Source of the DNA: Auanema rhodensis
Taxonomy: Eukaryota > Nematoda > Chromadorea > Rhabditida > Rhabditidae
DNA length: 64,000 bases
Direction: 5' to 3'
Assembly: GCA_964057225.1 (NCBI GenBank)
Contig: OZ059895.1
Coordinates: 13,454,001 to 13,518,000 of the forward strand
Shown here: positions 22,255 to 36,117 of the stretch, piece after piece
Layout of the letters: each line of letters begins with the position of its first letter
How positions within the stretch are numbered: the stretch's first letter is position 1
Position numbers and translations under genes: made by a program
Notes under the pieces: model-generated
Databases searched by the model: none
The model's input: the letters and a program-made list of their open reading frames with translations, nothing else
Told to the model about the DNA's origin: nothing

Positions 22255-22953
22255 CAACAAGATAATGCTACGTTATTTAAATTATTGTAACAAAATAACG
22301 ATGAATTAGAGAAAAAAAAATTAATACTAAATAACATTCAAAATAAAAATAGCATTTAATAGAGATTGAGAAAAGAAAAATAAGGCAAATTCTAAACGAG
22401 GAGATGTTATGACTAATGGTTCCAAGTTACCGTAATCCTATGCGGACTAGAGGACATTTTGACAACCATCCGAGCTCCATGTGCCTCTCCAAATAAGATG
22501 AGATAAACACTGGTAGGCGTATCAACCACAATTTCATCTTAAGTGGTAGTCTCCATTAGTAATCAAGGATTCACTCTGGGAGACATATGGAGACACATTA
22601 TTAAATCATAATCTCGGTTCAATTTAGAAATGAGTACTTCTTGAGACCATTAGTCAAAATAATAACATATTCCCATTCATTACTAGCCCCTTATTCTACA
22701 ATCTCTATTAGGAAATGCTTGAATATTAAGATAATTAATTTATGAAATTAATAATATTCTAATTCATCGTCACTTCATATTATATTGAACCCTTCTTATA
22801 AATTATTGTAATTTTGTTTGTATACTAACTAAAACTCTATCATACTATAGTTATTGTGAAGCTAAAACAATTGAACTCTAAAACTCAGTTACATATAAGC
22901 CCAAATTTTTGTTTAAAATATCGCGAGGTCGCGACAATCTTTGAAAAAGGGCA
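22255..22953. other. 3' untranslated part of the LTR element
   Basis: AT-rich DNA with no ORF of note. It ends in TTTGAAAAAGGGCA, a purine-rich tract directly before the 3' LTR that would prime plus-strand synthesis. Confidence 0.6.
22943..22953 (+). promoter_or_regulatory. Polypurine tract
   Basis: GAAAAAGGGCA lies next to the 3' LTR start at 22954. The left element has a comparable AGGCA before its LTR. Confidence 0.6.
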
Positions 22954-23319
22954 CGTTCCATTCGGAGACTCTATATATGTAACTGCAGGGTTAGAGCCAG
23001 ACCGACTAGAGGAATGAGGAATGGCACCGCCTTCCCTCATGCCCCTATTCGGGAGTTCGCCCCTTTGCAAGCCCATGGACGGTTTGCATCTAACTTAGTT
23101 AATCTTATATATTAGTCTTTGTCTTGTAAATGTAGTTTACTTCATCCTTGTGTTAATGTATTGTAATGATATTGTATTGTGTATAATAAACCTATATATT
23201 TCCTTATCTTATGTAATCCTTATGCTCTGTTTCCATACCGCTACACTTATGGAATACTATACGCGTAGTTGAGCAGACTACAATGGTCTGTTCAATATAC
23301 GTAGGAGCATAATGGAACG
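22954..23319 (+). repeat. 3' LTR (366 bp)
   Basis: Same length and, by eye, same sequence as the 5' LTR. AATAAA at 23185-23190 would serve as the polyadenylation signal. Confidence 0.92.
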
Positions 23320-23411
23320 ATGTAACGTAGAAAATTACATAACTAACATGAAATTGGAAAAAAAACAATAACGAGGATAAGTATGTAAATCATTGAATAT
23401 CAGGTATTTTC

Positions 23412-23530
23412 GCTTACGACCATACCACGTTGAAAGTACGCCATCCCGTCCGATCTGGCAAGTCAAGCAACGTTGGGCCCGGTTAGTACTTGGATCGGAG
23501 ACGGCTTGGGAATCCCGGGTGCCGTAAGCT
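23412..23530 (+). rRNA. 5S rRNA, consensus copy
   Basis: First gene after the LTR element; the split unit is otherwise intact. Confidence 0.96.
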
Positions 23531-23940
23531 TTTCAAAATTTTTTAACGATCATACCACGTTGAAAGTACGTCATGCAGCTGATTTTCAATTTTATCTCTT
23601 CAGTAACAAATGTTTTTAATTTTCCAGCAGTTTTACTTAGATAGCTCAACCCGAGGCATCAAAATATCTCCAATCTTATTTCTATATTACAGTTATAAAC
23701 CAGTAGTTTATGAACCTTCATCTTAACTTTACTGTTTCTATCTATTTCCTATTGAAACAAACATTGTTTTAACACTATACAACTGTGAAACCTTTTTTAA
23801 TTTATTGTATTTGGAGCTCATAAGATTTGATATCATCGAGGAATTTAGATGTAACGTAGAAAATTACATAACTAACATGAAATTGGAAAAAAAACAATAA
23901 CGAGGATAAGTATGTAAATCATTGAATATCAGGTATTTTC

Positions 23941-24059
23941 GCTTACGACCATACCACGTTGAAAGTACGCCATCCCGTCCGATCTGGCAAGTCAAGCAAC
24001 GTTGGGCCCGGTTAGTACTTGGATCGGAGACGGCTTGGGAATCCCGGGTGCCGTAAGCT
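23941..24059 (+). rRNA. 5S rRNA, consensus copy
   Basis: Consensus. Followed by two gene-less units. Confidence 0.96.
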
Positions 24060-25267
24060 TTTCAAAATTTTTTAACGATCATACCACGTTGAAAGTACGC
24101 AATGCAGCTGATTTTCAATTTTATCTCTTCCGTAACAAATGTTTTTAATTTTCCAGCAGTTTTACTTAGATAGCTCAACCCAAGGCATCAAAATATCTTC
24201 AATCTTATTTCTATATTACAGTTATAAACCAGTAGTTTATGAACCTTCATCTTAACTTTACTGTTTCTATCTATTTCCTATTGAAACAAACATTGTTTTA
24301 ACACTATACAACTGTGAAACCTTTTTTAATTTATTGTATTTGGAGCTAATAAGATTTGATATCATCGAGGAATTTAGATGTAACGTAGAAAATTACATAA
24401 CTAACATGAAATTGGAAAAAAAACAATAACGAGGATAAGTATGTAAATCATTGAATATCAGATTTTTTCGCTTACGACCATACCACGTTGAAAGTACGCC
24501 ATGCAGCTGATTTTCAATTTTATCTCTTCCGTAACAAATGTTTTTAATTTTCCAGCAGTTTTACTTAGATAGCTCAACCCAAGGCATCAAAATATCTTCA
24601 ATCTTATTTCTATATTACAGTTATAAACCAGTAGTTTATGAACCTTCATCTTAACTTTACTGTTTCTATCTATTTCCTATTGAAACAAACATTGTTTTAA
24701 CACTATACAACTGTGAAACCTTTTTTAATTTATTGTATTTGGAGCTCATAAGATTTGATATCATCGAGGAATTTAGATGTAACGTAGAAAATTACATAAC
24801 TAACATGAAATTGAAAAAAAAACAATAACGAGGATAAGTATGTAAATCATTGAATATCAGATTTTTTCGCTTACGACCATACCACGTTGAAAGTACGCCA
24901 TGCAGCTGATTTTCAATTTTATCTCTTCCGTAACAAATGTTTTTAATTTTCCAGCAGTTTTACTTAGATAGCTCAACCCAAGGCATCAAAATATCTTCAA
25001 TCTTATTTCTATATTACAGTTATAAACCAGTAGTTTATGAACCTTCATCTTAACTTTACTGTTTCTATCTATTTCCTATTGAAACAAACATTGTTTAAAC
25101 ACTATACAACTGTGAAACCTTTTTTAATTTATTGTATTTGGATCTCATAAGATTTGATATCATCGAGGGATTTAGATGTAACGTAGAAAATTACATAACT
25201 AACATGAAATTGGAAAAAAAACAATAACGAGGATAAGTATGTAAATCATTGAATATCAGGTATTTTC

Positions 25268-25386
25268 GCTTACGACCATACCACGTTGAAAGTACGCCAT
25301 CTCGTCCGATCTGGCAAGTCAAGCAATGTTGGGCCCGGTTAGTACTTGGATCGGAGACGGCTTGGGAATCCCGGGTGCCGTAAGCT
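25268..25386 (+). rRNA. 5S rRNA, variant C35T, C60T
   Basis: CATCTCG and CAATG in place of CATCCCG and CAACG. C60T leaves a G-T wobble with G18. Confidence 0.94.
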
Positions 25387-26594
25387 TTTCAAATTTTTTT
25401 AACGATCATACCACGTTGAAAGTACGCAATGCAGCTGATTTTCAATTTTATCTCTTCCGTAACAAATGTTTTTAATTTTCCAGCAGTTTTACTTAGATAG
25501 CTCAACCCAAGGCATCAAAATATCTTCAATCTTATTTCTATATTACAGTTATAAACCAGTAGTTTATGAACCTTCATCTTAACTTTACTGTTTCTATCTA
25601 TTTCCTATTGGAACAAACATTGTTTTAACACTATACAACTGTGAAACCTTTTTTAATTTATTGTATTTGGAGCTCATAAGATTTGATATCATCGAGGAAT
25701 TTAGATGTAACGTAGAAAATTACATAACTAACATGAAATTGGAAAAAAAACAATAACGAGGATAAGTATGTAAATCATTGAATATCAGATTTTTTCGCTT
25801 ACGACCATACCACGTTGAAAGTACGCCATGCAGCTGATTTTCAATTTTATCTCTTCCGTAACAAATGTTTTTAATTTTCCAGCAGTTTTACTTAGATAGC
25901 TCAACCCAAGGCATCAAAATATCTTCAATCTTATTTCTATATTACAGTTATAAACCAGTAGTTTATGAACCTTCATCTTAACTTTACTGTTTCTATCTAT
26001 TTCCTATTGAAACAAACATTGTTTTAACACTATACAACTGTGAAACCTTTTTTAATTTATTGTATTTGGAGCTCATAAGATTTGATATCATCGAGGAATT
26101 TAGATGTAACGTAGAAAATTACATAACTAACATGAAATTGAAAAAAAAACAATAACGAGGATAAGTATGTAAATCATTGAATATCAGATTTTTTCGCTTA
26201 CGACCATACCACGTTGAAAGTACGCCATGCAGCTGATTTTCAATTTTATCTCTTCCGTAACAAATGTTTTTAATTTTCCAGCAGTTTTACTTAGATAGCT
26301 CAACCCAAGGCATCAAAATATCTTCAATCTTATTTCTATATTACAGTTATAAACCAGTAGTTTATGAACCTTCATCTTAACTTTACTGTTTCTATCTATT
26401 TCCTATTGAAACAAACATTGTTTAAACACTATACAACTGTGAAACCTTTTTTAATTTATTGTATTTGGATCTCATAAGATTTGATATCATCGAGGGATTT
26501 AGATGTAACGTAGAAAATTACATAACTAACATGAAATTGGAAAAAAAACAATAACGAGGATAAGTATGTAAATCATTGAATATCAGGTATTTTC

Positions 26595-26713
26595 GCTTAC
26601 GACCATACCACGTTGAAAGTACGCCATCTCGTCCGATCTGGCAAGTCAAGCAATGTTGGGCCCGGTTAGTACTTGGATCGGAGACGGCTTGGGAATCCCG
26701 GGTGCCGTAAGCT
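26595..26713 (+). rRNA. 5S rRNA, variant C35T, C60T
   Basis: Same pair of changes as the copy 1327 bp upstream. Confidence 0.94.
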
Positions 26714-27920
26714 TTTCAAATTTTTTTAACGATCATACCACGTTGAAAGTACGCAATGCAGCTGATTTTCAATTTTATCTCTTCCGTAACAAATGTTTTT
26801 AATTTTCCAGCAGTTTTACTTAGATAGCTCAACCCAAGGCATCAAAATATCTTCAATCTTATTTCTATATTACAGTTATAAACCAGTAGTTTATGAACCT
26901 TCATCTTAACTTTACTGTTTCTATCTATTTCCTATTGAAACAAACATTGTTTAAACACTATACAACTGTGAAACCTTTTTTAATTTATTGTATTTGGAGC
27001 TCATAAGATTTGATATCATCGAGGAATTTAGATGTAACGTAGAAAATTACATAACTAACATGAAATTGAAAAAAAAACAATAACGAGGATAAGTATGTAA
27101 ATCATTGAATATCAGATTTTTTCGCTTACGACCATACCACGTTGAAAGTACGCCATGCAGCTGATTTTCAATTTTATCTCTTCAGTAACAAATGTTTTTA
27201 ATTTTCCAGCAGTTTTACTTAGATAGCTCAACCCAAGGCATCAAAATATCTTCAATCTTATTTCTATATTACAGTTATAAACCAGTAGTTTATGAACCTT
27301 CATCTTAACTTTACTGTTTCTATCTATTTCCTATTGAAACAAACATTGTTTTAACACTATACAACTGTGAAACCTTTTTTAATTTATTGTATTTGGAGCT
27401 CATAAGATTTGATATCATCGAGGAATTTAGATGTAACGTAGAAAATTACATAACTAACATGAAATTGGAAAAAAAACAATAACGAGGATAAGTATGTAAA
27501 TCATTGAATATCAGATTTTTTCGCTTACGACCATACCACGTTGAAAGTACGCCATGCAGCTGATTTTCAATTTTATGTCTTCCGTAACCAATGTTTTTAA
27601 TTTTCCAGCAGTTTTACTTAGATAGCTCAACCCAAGGCATCAAAATATCTTCAATCTTATTTCTATATTACAGTTATAAACCAGTAGTTTATGAACCTTC
27701 ATCTTAACTTTACTGTTTCTATCTATTTCCTATTGAAACAAACATTGTTTAAACACTATACAACTGTGAAACCTTTTTAATTTATTGTATTTGGATCTCA
27801 TAAGATTTGATATCATCGAGGGATTTAGATGTAACGTAGAAAATTACATAACTAACATGAAATTGGAAAAAAAACAATAACGAGGATAAGTATGTAAATC
27901 ATTGAATATCAGGTATTTTC

Positions 27921-28039
27921 GCTTACGACCATACAACGTTGAAAGTACGCCATCCCGTCCGATCTGGCAAGTCAAGCAACGTTGGGCCCGGTTAGTACTT
28001 GGATCGGAGACGGCTTGGGAATCCCGCCTGCCGTAAGCT
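27921..28039 (+). rRNA. 5S rRNA, variant C15A, G107C, G108C
   Basis: ATCCCGCCTG in place of ATCCCGGGTG breaks two helix V pairs; C15A also affects helix II. Possibly inactive. Confidence 0.88.
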
Positions 28040-28449
28040 TTTCAAATTTTTTTAACGACCATACCACGTTGAAAGTATGCCATGCAGCTGATTTTCAATT
28101 TTATCTCTTCCGTAACAAATGTTTTTAATTTTCCAGCAGTTTTACTTAGATAGCTCAACCCAAGGCATCAAAATATCTTCAATCTTATTTCTATATTACA
28201 GTTATAAACCAGTAGTTTATGAACCTTCATCTTAACTTTACTGTTTCTATCTATTTCCTATTGAAACAAACATTGTTTAAACACTATACAACTGTGAAAC
28301 CTTTTTTAATTTATTGTATTTGGATCTCATAAGATTTGATATCATCGAGGGATTTAGATGTAACGTAGAAAATTACATAACTAACATGAAATTGGAAAAA
28401 AAACAATAACGAGGATAAGTATGTAAATCATTGAATATCAGGTATTTTC

Positions 28450-28568
28450 GCTTACGACCATACCACGTTGAAAGTACGCCATCCCGTCCGATCTGGCAAG
28501 TCAAGCAACGTTGGGCTCGGTTAGTACTTGGATCGGAGACGGCTTGGGAATCCCGGGTGCCGTAAGCT
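28450..28568 (+). rRNA. 5S rRNA, variant C68T
   Basis: C68T leaves a T-G wobble with G107 in helix V. Confidence 0.94.
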
Positions 28569-29376
28569 TTTCAAATTTTTTTAACGATCATACCACGTTG
28601 AAAGTACGCCATGCAGCTGATTTTCAATTTTATCTCTTCAGTAACAAATGTTTTTAATTTTCCAGCAGTTTTACTTAGATAGCTCAACCCAAGGCATCAA
28701 AATATCTTCAATCTTATTTCTATATTACAGTTATAAACCAGTAGTTTATGAACCTTCATCTTAATTTTACTGTTTCTATCTATTTCCTATTGAAACAAAC
28801 ATTGTTTTAACACTATACAACTGTGAAACCTTTTTTAATTTATTGTATTTGGAGCTGATAAGATTTGATATCATCGAGGAATTTAGATGTAACGTAGAAA
28901 ATTACATAACTAACATGAAATTGAAAAAAAAACAATAACGAGGATAAGTATGTAAATCATTGAATATCAGATTTTTTCGCTTACGACCATACCACGTTGA
29001 AAGTACGCCATGCAGCTGATTTTCAATTTTATCTCTTCCGTAACAAATGTTTTTAATTTTCCAGCAGTTTTACTTAGATAGCTCAACCCAAGGCATCAAA
29101 ATATCTTCAATCTTATTTCTATATTACAGTTATAAACCAGTAGTTTATGAACCTTCATCTTAACTTTACTGTTTCTATCTATTTCCTATTGAAACAAACA
29201 TTGTTTAAACACTATACAACTGTGAAACCTTTTTAATTTATTGTATTTGGATCTCATAAGATTTGATATCATCGAGGGATTTAGATGTAACGTAGAAAAT
29301 TACATAACTAACATGAAATTGGAAAAAAAACAATAACGAGGATAAGTATGTAAATCATTGAATATCAGGTATTTTC

Positions 29377-29495
29377 GCTTACGACCATACCACGTTGAAA
29401 GTACGCCATCCCGTCCGATCTGGCAAGTCAAGCAACGTTGGGCCCGGTTAGTACTTGGATCGGAGACGGCTTGGGAATCCCGGGTGCCGTAAGCT
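29377..29495 (+). rRNA. 5S rRNA, consensus copy
   Basis: The last copy in the window that matches the consensus throughout. Confidence 0.96.
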
Positions 29496-29904
29496 TTTCA
29501 AATTTTTTTAACGACCATACCACGTTGAAAGTACGCCATGCAGCTGATTTTCAATTTTATCTCTTCCGTAACAAATGTTTTTAATTTTCCAGCAGTTTTA
29601 CTTAGATAGCTCAACCCAAGGCATCAAAATATCTTCAATCTTATTTCTATATTACAGTTATAAACCAGTAGTTTATGAACCTTCATCTTAACTTTACTGT
29701 TTCTATCTATTTCCTATTGAAACAAACATTGTTTAAACACTATACAACTGTGAAACCTTTTTAATTTATTGTATTTGGATCTCATAAGATTTGATATCAT
29801 CGAGGGATTTAGATGTAACGTAGAAAATTACATAACTAACATGAAATTGGAAAAAAAACAATAACGAGGATAAGTATGTAAATCATTGAATATCAGGTAT
29901 TTTC

Positions 29905-30023
29905 GCTTACGACCATACCACGTTGAAAGTACGCCATCCCGTCCGATCTGGCAAGTCAAGCAACGTTGGGCCCGGTTAGTACTTGGATCGGAGACGGCTT
30001 GGGAATCCCGCCTGCCGTAAGCT
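29905..30023 (+). rRNA. 5S rRNA, variant G107C, G108C
   Basis: Helix V mismatch variant; possibly inactive. Confidence 0.88.
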
Positions 30024-30433
30024 TTTCAAATTTTTTTAACGACCATACCACGTTGAAAGTACGCCATGCAGCTGATTTTCAATTTTATCTCTTCCGTAAC
30101 AAATGTTTTTAATTTTCCAGCAGTTTTACTTAGATAGCTCAACCCAAGGCATCAAAATATCTTCAATCTTATTTCTATATTACAGTTATAAACCAGTAGT
30201 TTATGAACCTTCATCTTAACTTTACTGTTTCTATCTATTTCCTATTGAAACAAACATTGTTTAAACACTATACAACTGTGAAACCTTTTTTAATTTATTG
30301 TATTTGGATCTCATAAGATTTGATATCATCGAGGGATTTAGATGTAACGTAGAAAATTACATAACTAACATGAAATTGGAAAAAAAACAATAACGAGGAT
30401 AAGTATGTAAATCATTGAATATCAGGTATTTTC

Positions 30434-30552
30434 GCTTACGACCATACCACGTTGAAAGTACGCCATCCCGTCCGATCTGGCAAGTCAAGCAACGTTGGGC
30501 TCGGTTAGTACTTGGATCGGAGACGGCTTGGGAATCCCGGGTGCCGTAAGCT
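30434..30552 (+). rRNA. 5S rRNA, variant C68T
   Basis: Paired with the GG-to-CC copy 529 bp upstream, a combination that recurs. Confidence 0.94.
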
Positions 30553-31360
30553 TTTCAAATTTTTTTAACGATCATACCACGTTGAAAGTACGCCATGCAG
30601 CTGATTTTCAATTTTATCTCTTCAGTAACAAATGTTTTTAATTTTCCAGCAGTTTTACTTAGATAGCTCAACCCAAGGCATCAAAATATCTTCAATCTTA
30701 TTTCTATATTACAGTTATAAACCAGTAGTTTATGAACCTTCATCTTAACTTTACTGTTTCTATCTATTTCCTATTGAAACAAACATTGTTTTAACACTAT
30801 ACAACTGTGAAACCTTTTTTAATTTATTGTATTTGGAGCTGATAAGATTTGATATCATCGAGGAATTTAGATGTAACGTAGAAAATTACATAACTAACAT
30901 GAAATTGAAAAAAAAACAATAACGAGGATAAGTATGTAAATCATTGAATATCAGATTTTTTCGCTTACGACCATACCACGTTGAAAGTACGCCATGCAGC
31001 TGATTTTCAATTTTATCTCTTCCGTAACAAATGTTTTTAATTTTCCAGCAGTTTTACTTAGATAGCTCAACCCAAGGCATCAAAATATCTTCAATCTTAT
31101 TCCTATATTACAGTTATAAACCAGTAGTTTATGAACCTTCATCTTAACTTTACTGTTTCTATCTATTTCCTATTGAAACAAACATTGTTTAAACACTATA
31201 CAACTGTGAAACCTCTTTTAATTTATTGTATTTGGATCTCATAAGATTTGATATCATCGAGGGATTTAGATGTAACGTAGAAAATTACATAACTAACATG
31301 AAATTGGAAAAAAACAATAACGAGGATAAGTATGTAAATCATTGAATATCAGGTATTTTC

Positions 31361-31479
31361 GCTTACGACCATACCACGTTGAAAGTACGCCATCTCGTCC
31401 GATCTGGCAAGTCAAGCAACGTTGGGCCCGGTTAGTACTTGGATCGGAGACGGCTTGGGAATCCCGGGTGCCGTAAGCT
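31361..31479 (+). rRNA. 5S rRNA, variant C35T
   Basis: C35T without C60T. Its downstream partial copy reads CCACGCTG. Confidence 0.94.
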
Positions 31480-32288
31480 TTTCAAATTTTTTTAACGATC
31501 ATACCACGCTGAAAGTACGCCATGCAGCTGATTTTCAATTTTATCTCTTCCGTAACAAATGTTTTTAATTTTCCAGCAGTTTTACTTAGATAGCTCAACC
31601 CAAGGCATCAAAATATCTTCAATCTTATTTCTATATTACAGTTATAAACCAGTAGTTTATGAACCTTCATCTTAACTTTACTGTTTCTATCTATTTCCTA
31701 TTGAAACAAACATTGTTTTAACACTATACAACTGTGAAACCTTTTTTAATTTATTGTATTTGGATCTCATAAGATTTGATATCATCGAGGGATTTAGATG
31801 TAACGTAGAAAATTACATAACTAACATGAAATTGGAAAAAAAACAATAACGAGGATAAGTATGTAAATCATTGAATATCAGATTTTTTCGCTTACGACCA
31901 TACCACGTTGAAAGTACGCCATGCAGCTGATTTTCAATTTTATCTCTTCCGTAACAAATGTTTTTAATTTTCCAGCAGTTTTACTTAGATAGCTCAACCC
32001 AAGGCATCAAAATATCTTCAATCTTATTTCTATATTACAGTTATAAACCAGTAGTTTATGAACCTTCATCTTAACTTTACTGTTTCTATCTATTTCCTAT
32101 TGAAACAAACATTGTTTAAACACTATACAACTGTGAAACCTTTTTTAATTTATTGTATTTGGATCTCATAAGATTTGATATCATCGAGGGATTTAGATGT
32201 AACGTAGAAAATTACATAACTAACATGAAATTGGAAAAAAAACAATAACGAGGATAAGTATGTAAATCATTGAATATCAGGTATTTTC

Positions 32289-32407
32289 GCTTACGACCAT
32301 ACCACGTTGAAAGTACGCCATCTCGTCCGATCTGGCAAGTCAAGCAATGTTGGGCCCGGTTAGTACTTGGATCGGAGACGGCTTGGGAATCCCGGGTGCC
32401 GTAAGCT
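32289..32407 (+). rRNA. 5S rRNA, variant C35T, C60T
   Basis: Same haplotype as 25268, 7021 bp away. Confidence 0.94.
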
Positions 32408-33216
32408 TTTCAAATTTTTTTAACGATCATACCACGTTGAAAGTACGCAATGCAGCTGATTTTCAATTTTATCTCTTCCGTAACAAATGTTTTTAATTTT
32501 CCAGCAGTTTTACTTAGATAGCTCAACCCAAGGCATCAAAATATCTTCAATCTTATTTCTATATTACAGTTATAAACCAGTAGTTTATGAACCTTCATCT
32601 TAACTTTACTGTTTCTATCTATTTCCTATTGGAACAAACATTGTTTTAACACTATACAACTGTGAAACCTTTTTTAATTTATTGTATTTGGAGCTCATAA
32701 GATTTGATATCATCGAGGAATTTAGATGTAACGTAGAAAATTACATAACTAACATGAAATTGGAAAAAAAACAATAACGAGGATAAGTATGTAAATCATT
32801 GAATATCAGATTTTTTCGCTTACGACCATACCACGTTGAAAGTACGCCATGCAGCTGATTTTCAATTTTATCTCTTCCGTAACAAATGTTTTTAATTTTC
32901 CAGCAGTTTTACCTAGATAGCTCAACCCAAGGCATCAAAATATCTTCAATCTTATTTCTATATTACAGTTATAAACCAGTAGTTTATGAACCTTCATCTT
33001 AACTTTACTGTTTCTATCTATTTCCTATTGAAACAAACATTGTTTAAACACTATACAACTGTGAAACCTTTTTTAATTTATTGTATTTGGATCTCATAAG
33101 ATTTGATATCATCGAGGGATTTAGATGTAACGTAGAAAATTACATAACTAACATGAAATTGGAAAAAAAACAATAACGAGGATAAGTATGTAAATCATTG
33201 AATATCAGGTATTTTC

Positions 33217-33335
33217 GCTTACGACCATACCACGTTGAAAGTACGCCATCTCGTCCGATCTGGCAAGTCAAGCAATGTTGGGCCCGGTTAGTACTTGGAT
33301 CGGAGACGGCTTGGGAATCCCGGGTGCCGTAAGCT
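33217..33335 (+). rRNA. 5S rRNA, variant C35T, C60T
   Basis: Same haplotype as 26595. Confidence 0.94.
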
Positions 33336-34542
33336 TTTCAAATTTTTTTAACGATCATACCACGTTGAAAGTACGCAATGCAGCTGATTTTCAATTTTAT
33401 CTCTTCCGTAACAAATGTTTTTAATTTTCCAGCAGTTTTACTTAGATAGCTCAACCCAAGGCATCAAAATATCTTCAATCTTATTTCTATATTACAGTTA
33501 TAAACCAGTAGTTTATGAACCTTCATCTTAACTTTACTGTTTCTATCTATTTCCTATTGAAACAAACATTGTTTAAACACTATACAACTGTGAAACCTTT
33601 TTTAATTTATTGTATTTGGAGCTCATAAGATTTGATATCATCGAGGAATTTAGATGTAACGTAGAAAATTACATAACTAACATGAAATTGAAAAAAAAAC
33701 AATAACGAGGATAAGTATGTAAATCATTGAATATCAGATTTTTTCGCTTACGACCATACCACGTTGAAAGTACGCCATGCAGCTGATTTTCAATTTTATC
33801 TCTTCAGTAACAAATGTTTTTAATTTTCCAGCAGTTTTACTTAGATAGCTCAACCCAAGGCATCAAAATATCTTCAATCTTATTTCTATATTACAGTTAT
33901 AAACCAGTAGTTTATGAACCTTCATCTTAACTTTACTGTTTCTATCTATTTCCTATTGAAACAAACATTGTTTTAACACTATACAACTGTGAAACCTTTT
34001 TTAATTTATTGTATTTGGAGCTCATAAGATTTGATATCATCGAGGAATTTAGATGTAACGTAGAAAATTACATAACTAACATGAAATTGGAAAAAAAACA
34101 ATAACGAGGATAAGTATGTAAATCATTGAATATCAGATTTTTTCGCTTACGACCATACCACGTTGAAAGTACGCCATGCAGCTGATTTTCAATTTTATCT
34201 CTTCCGTAACAAATGTTTTTAATTTTCCAGCAGTTTTACTTAGATAGCTCAACCCAAGGCATCAAAATATCTTCAATCTTATTTCTATATTACAGTTATA
34301 AACCAGTAGTTTATGAACCTTCATCTTAACTTTACTGTTTCTATCTATTTCCTATTGAAACAAACATTGTTTAAACACTATACAACTGTGAAACCTTTTT
34401 AATTTATTGTATTTGGATCTCATAAGATTTGATATCATCGAGGGATTTAGATGTAACGTAGAAAATTACATAACTAACATGAAATTGGAAAAAAAACAAT
34501 AACGAGGATAAGTATGTAAATCATTGAATATCAGGTATTTTC

Positions 34543-34661
34543 GCTTACGACCATACCACGTTGAAAGTACGCCATCCCGTCCGATCTGGCAAGTCAAGCA
34601 ACGTTGGGCCCGGTTAGTACTTGGATCGGAGACGGCTTGGGAATCCCGCCTGCCGTAAGCT
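34543..34661 (+). rRNA. 5S rRNA, variant G107C, G108C
   Basis: Counterpart of 29905 at +4638. Confidence 0.88.
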
Positions 34662-35071
34662 TTTCAAATTTTTTTAACGACCATACCACGTTGAAAGTAC
34701 GCCATGCAGCTGATTTTCAATTTTATCTCTTCCGTAACAAATGTTTTTAATTTTCCAGCAGTTTTACTTAGATAGCTCAACCCAAGGCATCAAAATATCT
34801 TCAATCTTATTTCTATATTACAGTTATAAACCAGTAGTTTATGAACCTTCATCTTAACTTTACTGTTTCTATCTATTTCCTATTGAAACAAACATTGTTT
34901 AAACACTATACAACTGTGAAACCTTTTTTAATTTATTGTATTTGGATCTCATAAGATTTGATATCATCGAGGGATTTAGATGTAACGTAGAAAATTACAT
35001 AACTAACATGAAATTGGAAAAAAAACAATAACGAGGATAAGTATGTAAATCATTGAATATCAGGTATTTTC

Positions 35072-35190
35072 GCTTACGACCATACCACGTTGAAAGTACG
35101 CCATCCCGTCCGATCTGGCAAGTCAAGCAACGTTGGGCTCGGTTAGTACTTGGATCGGAGACGGCTTGGGAATCCCGGGTGCCGTAAGCT
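35072..35190 (+). rRNA. 5S rRNA, variant C68T
   Basis: Counterpart of 30434 at +4638. Confidence 0.94.
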
Positions 35191-35998
35191 TTTCAAATTT
35201 TTTTAACGATCATACCACGTTGAAAGTACGCCATGCAGCTGATTTTCAATTTTATCTCTTCAGTAACAAATGTTTTTAATTTTCCAGCAGTTTTACTTAG
35301 ATAGCTCAACCCAAGGCATCAAAATATCTTCAATCTTATTTCTATATTACAGTTATAAACCAGTAGTTTATGAACCTTCATCTTAACTTTACTGTTTCTA
35401 TCTATTTCCTATTGAAACAAACATTGTTTTAACACTATACAACTGTGAAACCTTTTTTAATTTATTGTATTTGGAGCTGATAAGATTTGATATCATCGAG
35501 GAATTTAGATGTAACGTAGAAAATTACATAACTAACATGAAATTGAAAAAAAAACAATAACGAGGATAAGTATGTAAATCATTGAATATCAGATTTTTTC
35601 GCTTACGACCATACCACGTTGAAAGTACGCCATGCAGCTGATTTTCAATTTTATCTCTTCCGTAACAAATGTTTTTAATTTTCCAGCAGTTTTACTTAGA
35701 TAGCTCAACCCAAGGCATCAAAATATCTTCAATCTTATTTCTATATTACAGTTATAAACCAGTAGTTTATGAACCTTCATCTTAACTTTACTGTTTCTAT
35801 CTATTTCCTATTGAAACAAACATTGTTTAAACACTATACAACTGTGAAACCTTTTTTAATTTATTGTATTTGGATCTCATAAGATTTGATATCATCGAGG
35901 GATTTAGATGTAACGTAGAAAATTACATAACTAACATGAAATTGGAAAAAAACAATAACGAGGATAAGTATGTAAATCATTGAATATCAGGTATTTTC

Positions 35999-36117
35999 GC
36001 TTACGACCATACCACGTTGAAAGTACGCCATCTCGTCCGATCTGGCAAGTCAAGCAACGTTGGGCCCGGTTAGTACTTGGATCGGAGACGGCTTGGGAAT
36101 CCCGGGTGCCGTAAGCT
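35999..36117 (+). rRNA. 5S rRNA, variant C35T
   Basis: Counterpart of 31361 at +4638. Confidence 0.94.

Larger units (their letters stand above)
16334..23319 (+). mobile_element. LTR retroelement with gag-envelope-integrase ORF, inserted in a 5S spacer
   Basis: The 6986-bp element is bounded by 366-bp direct repeats that look identical by eye, so the insertion is recent. The 4-bp duplication ATGT (16330-16333 and 23320-23323) restores the 5S spacer when removed. A primer-binding site follows the 5' LTR and a purine tract precedes the 3' LTR. The coding part is one plus-strand ORF (18640-22254) with gag, an envelope-like start and an integrase but no protease, RT or RNase H. An antisense spliced gene lies in the 1.9-kb leader. 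The integrase and the 4-bp duplication suggest a Ty3/gypsy-like (errantivirus-type) origin. Without RT it must depend on another element. Confidence 0.9.
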
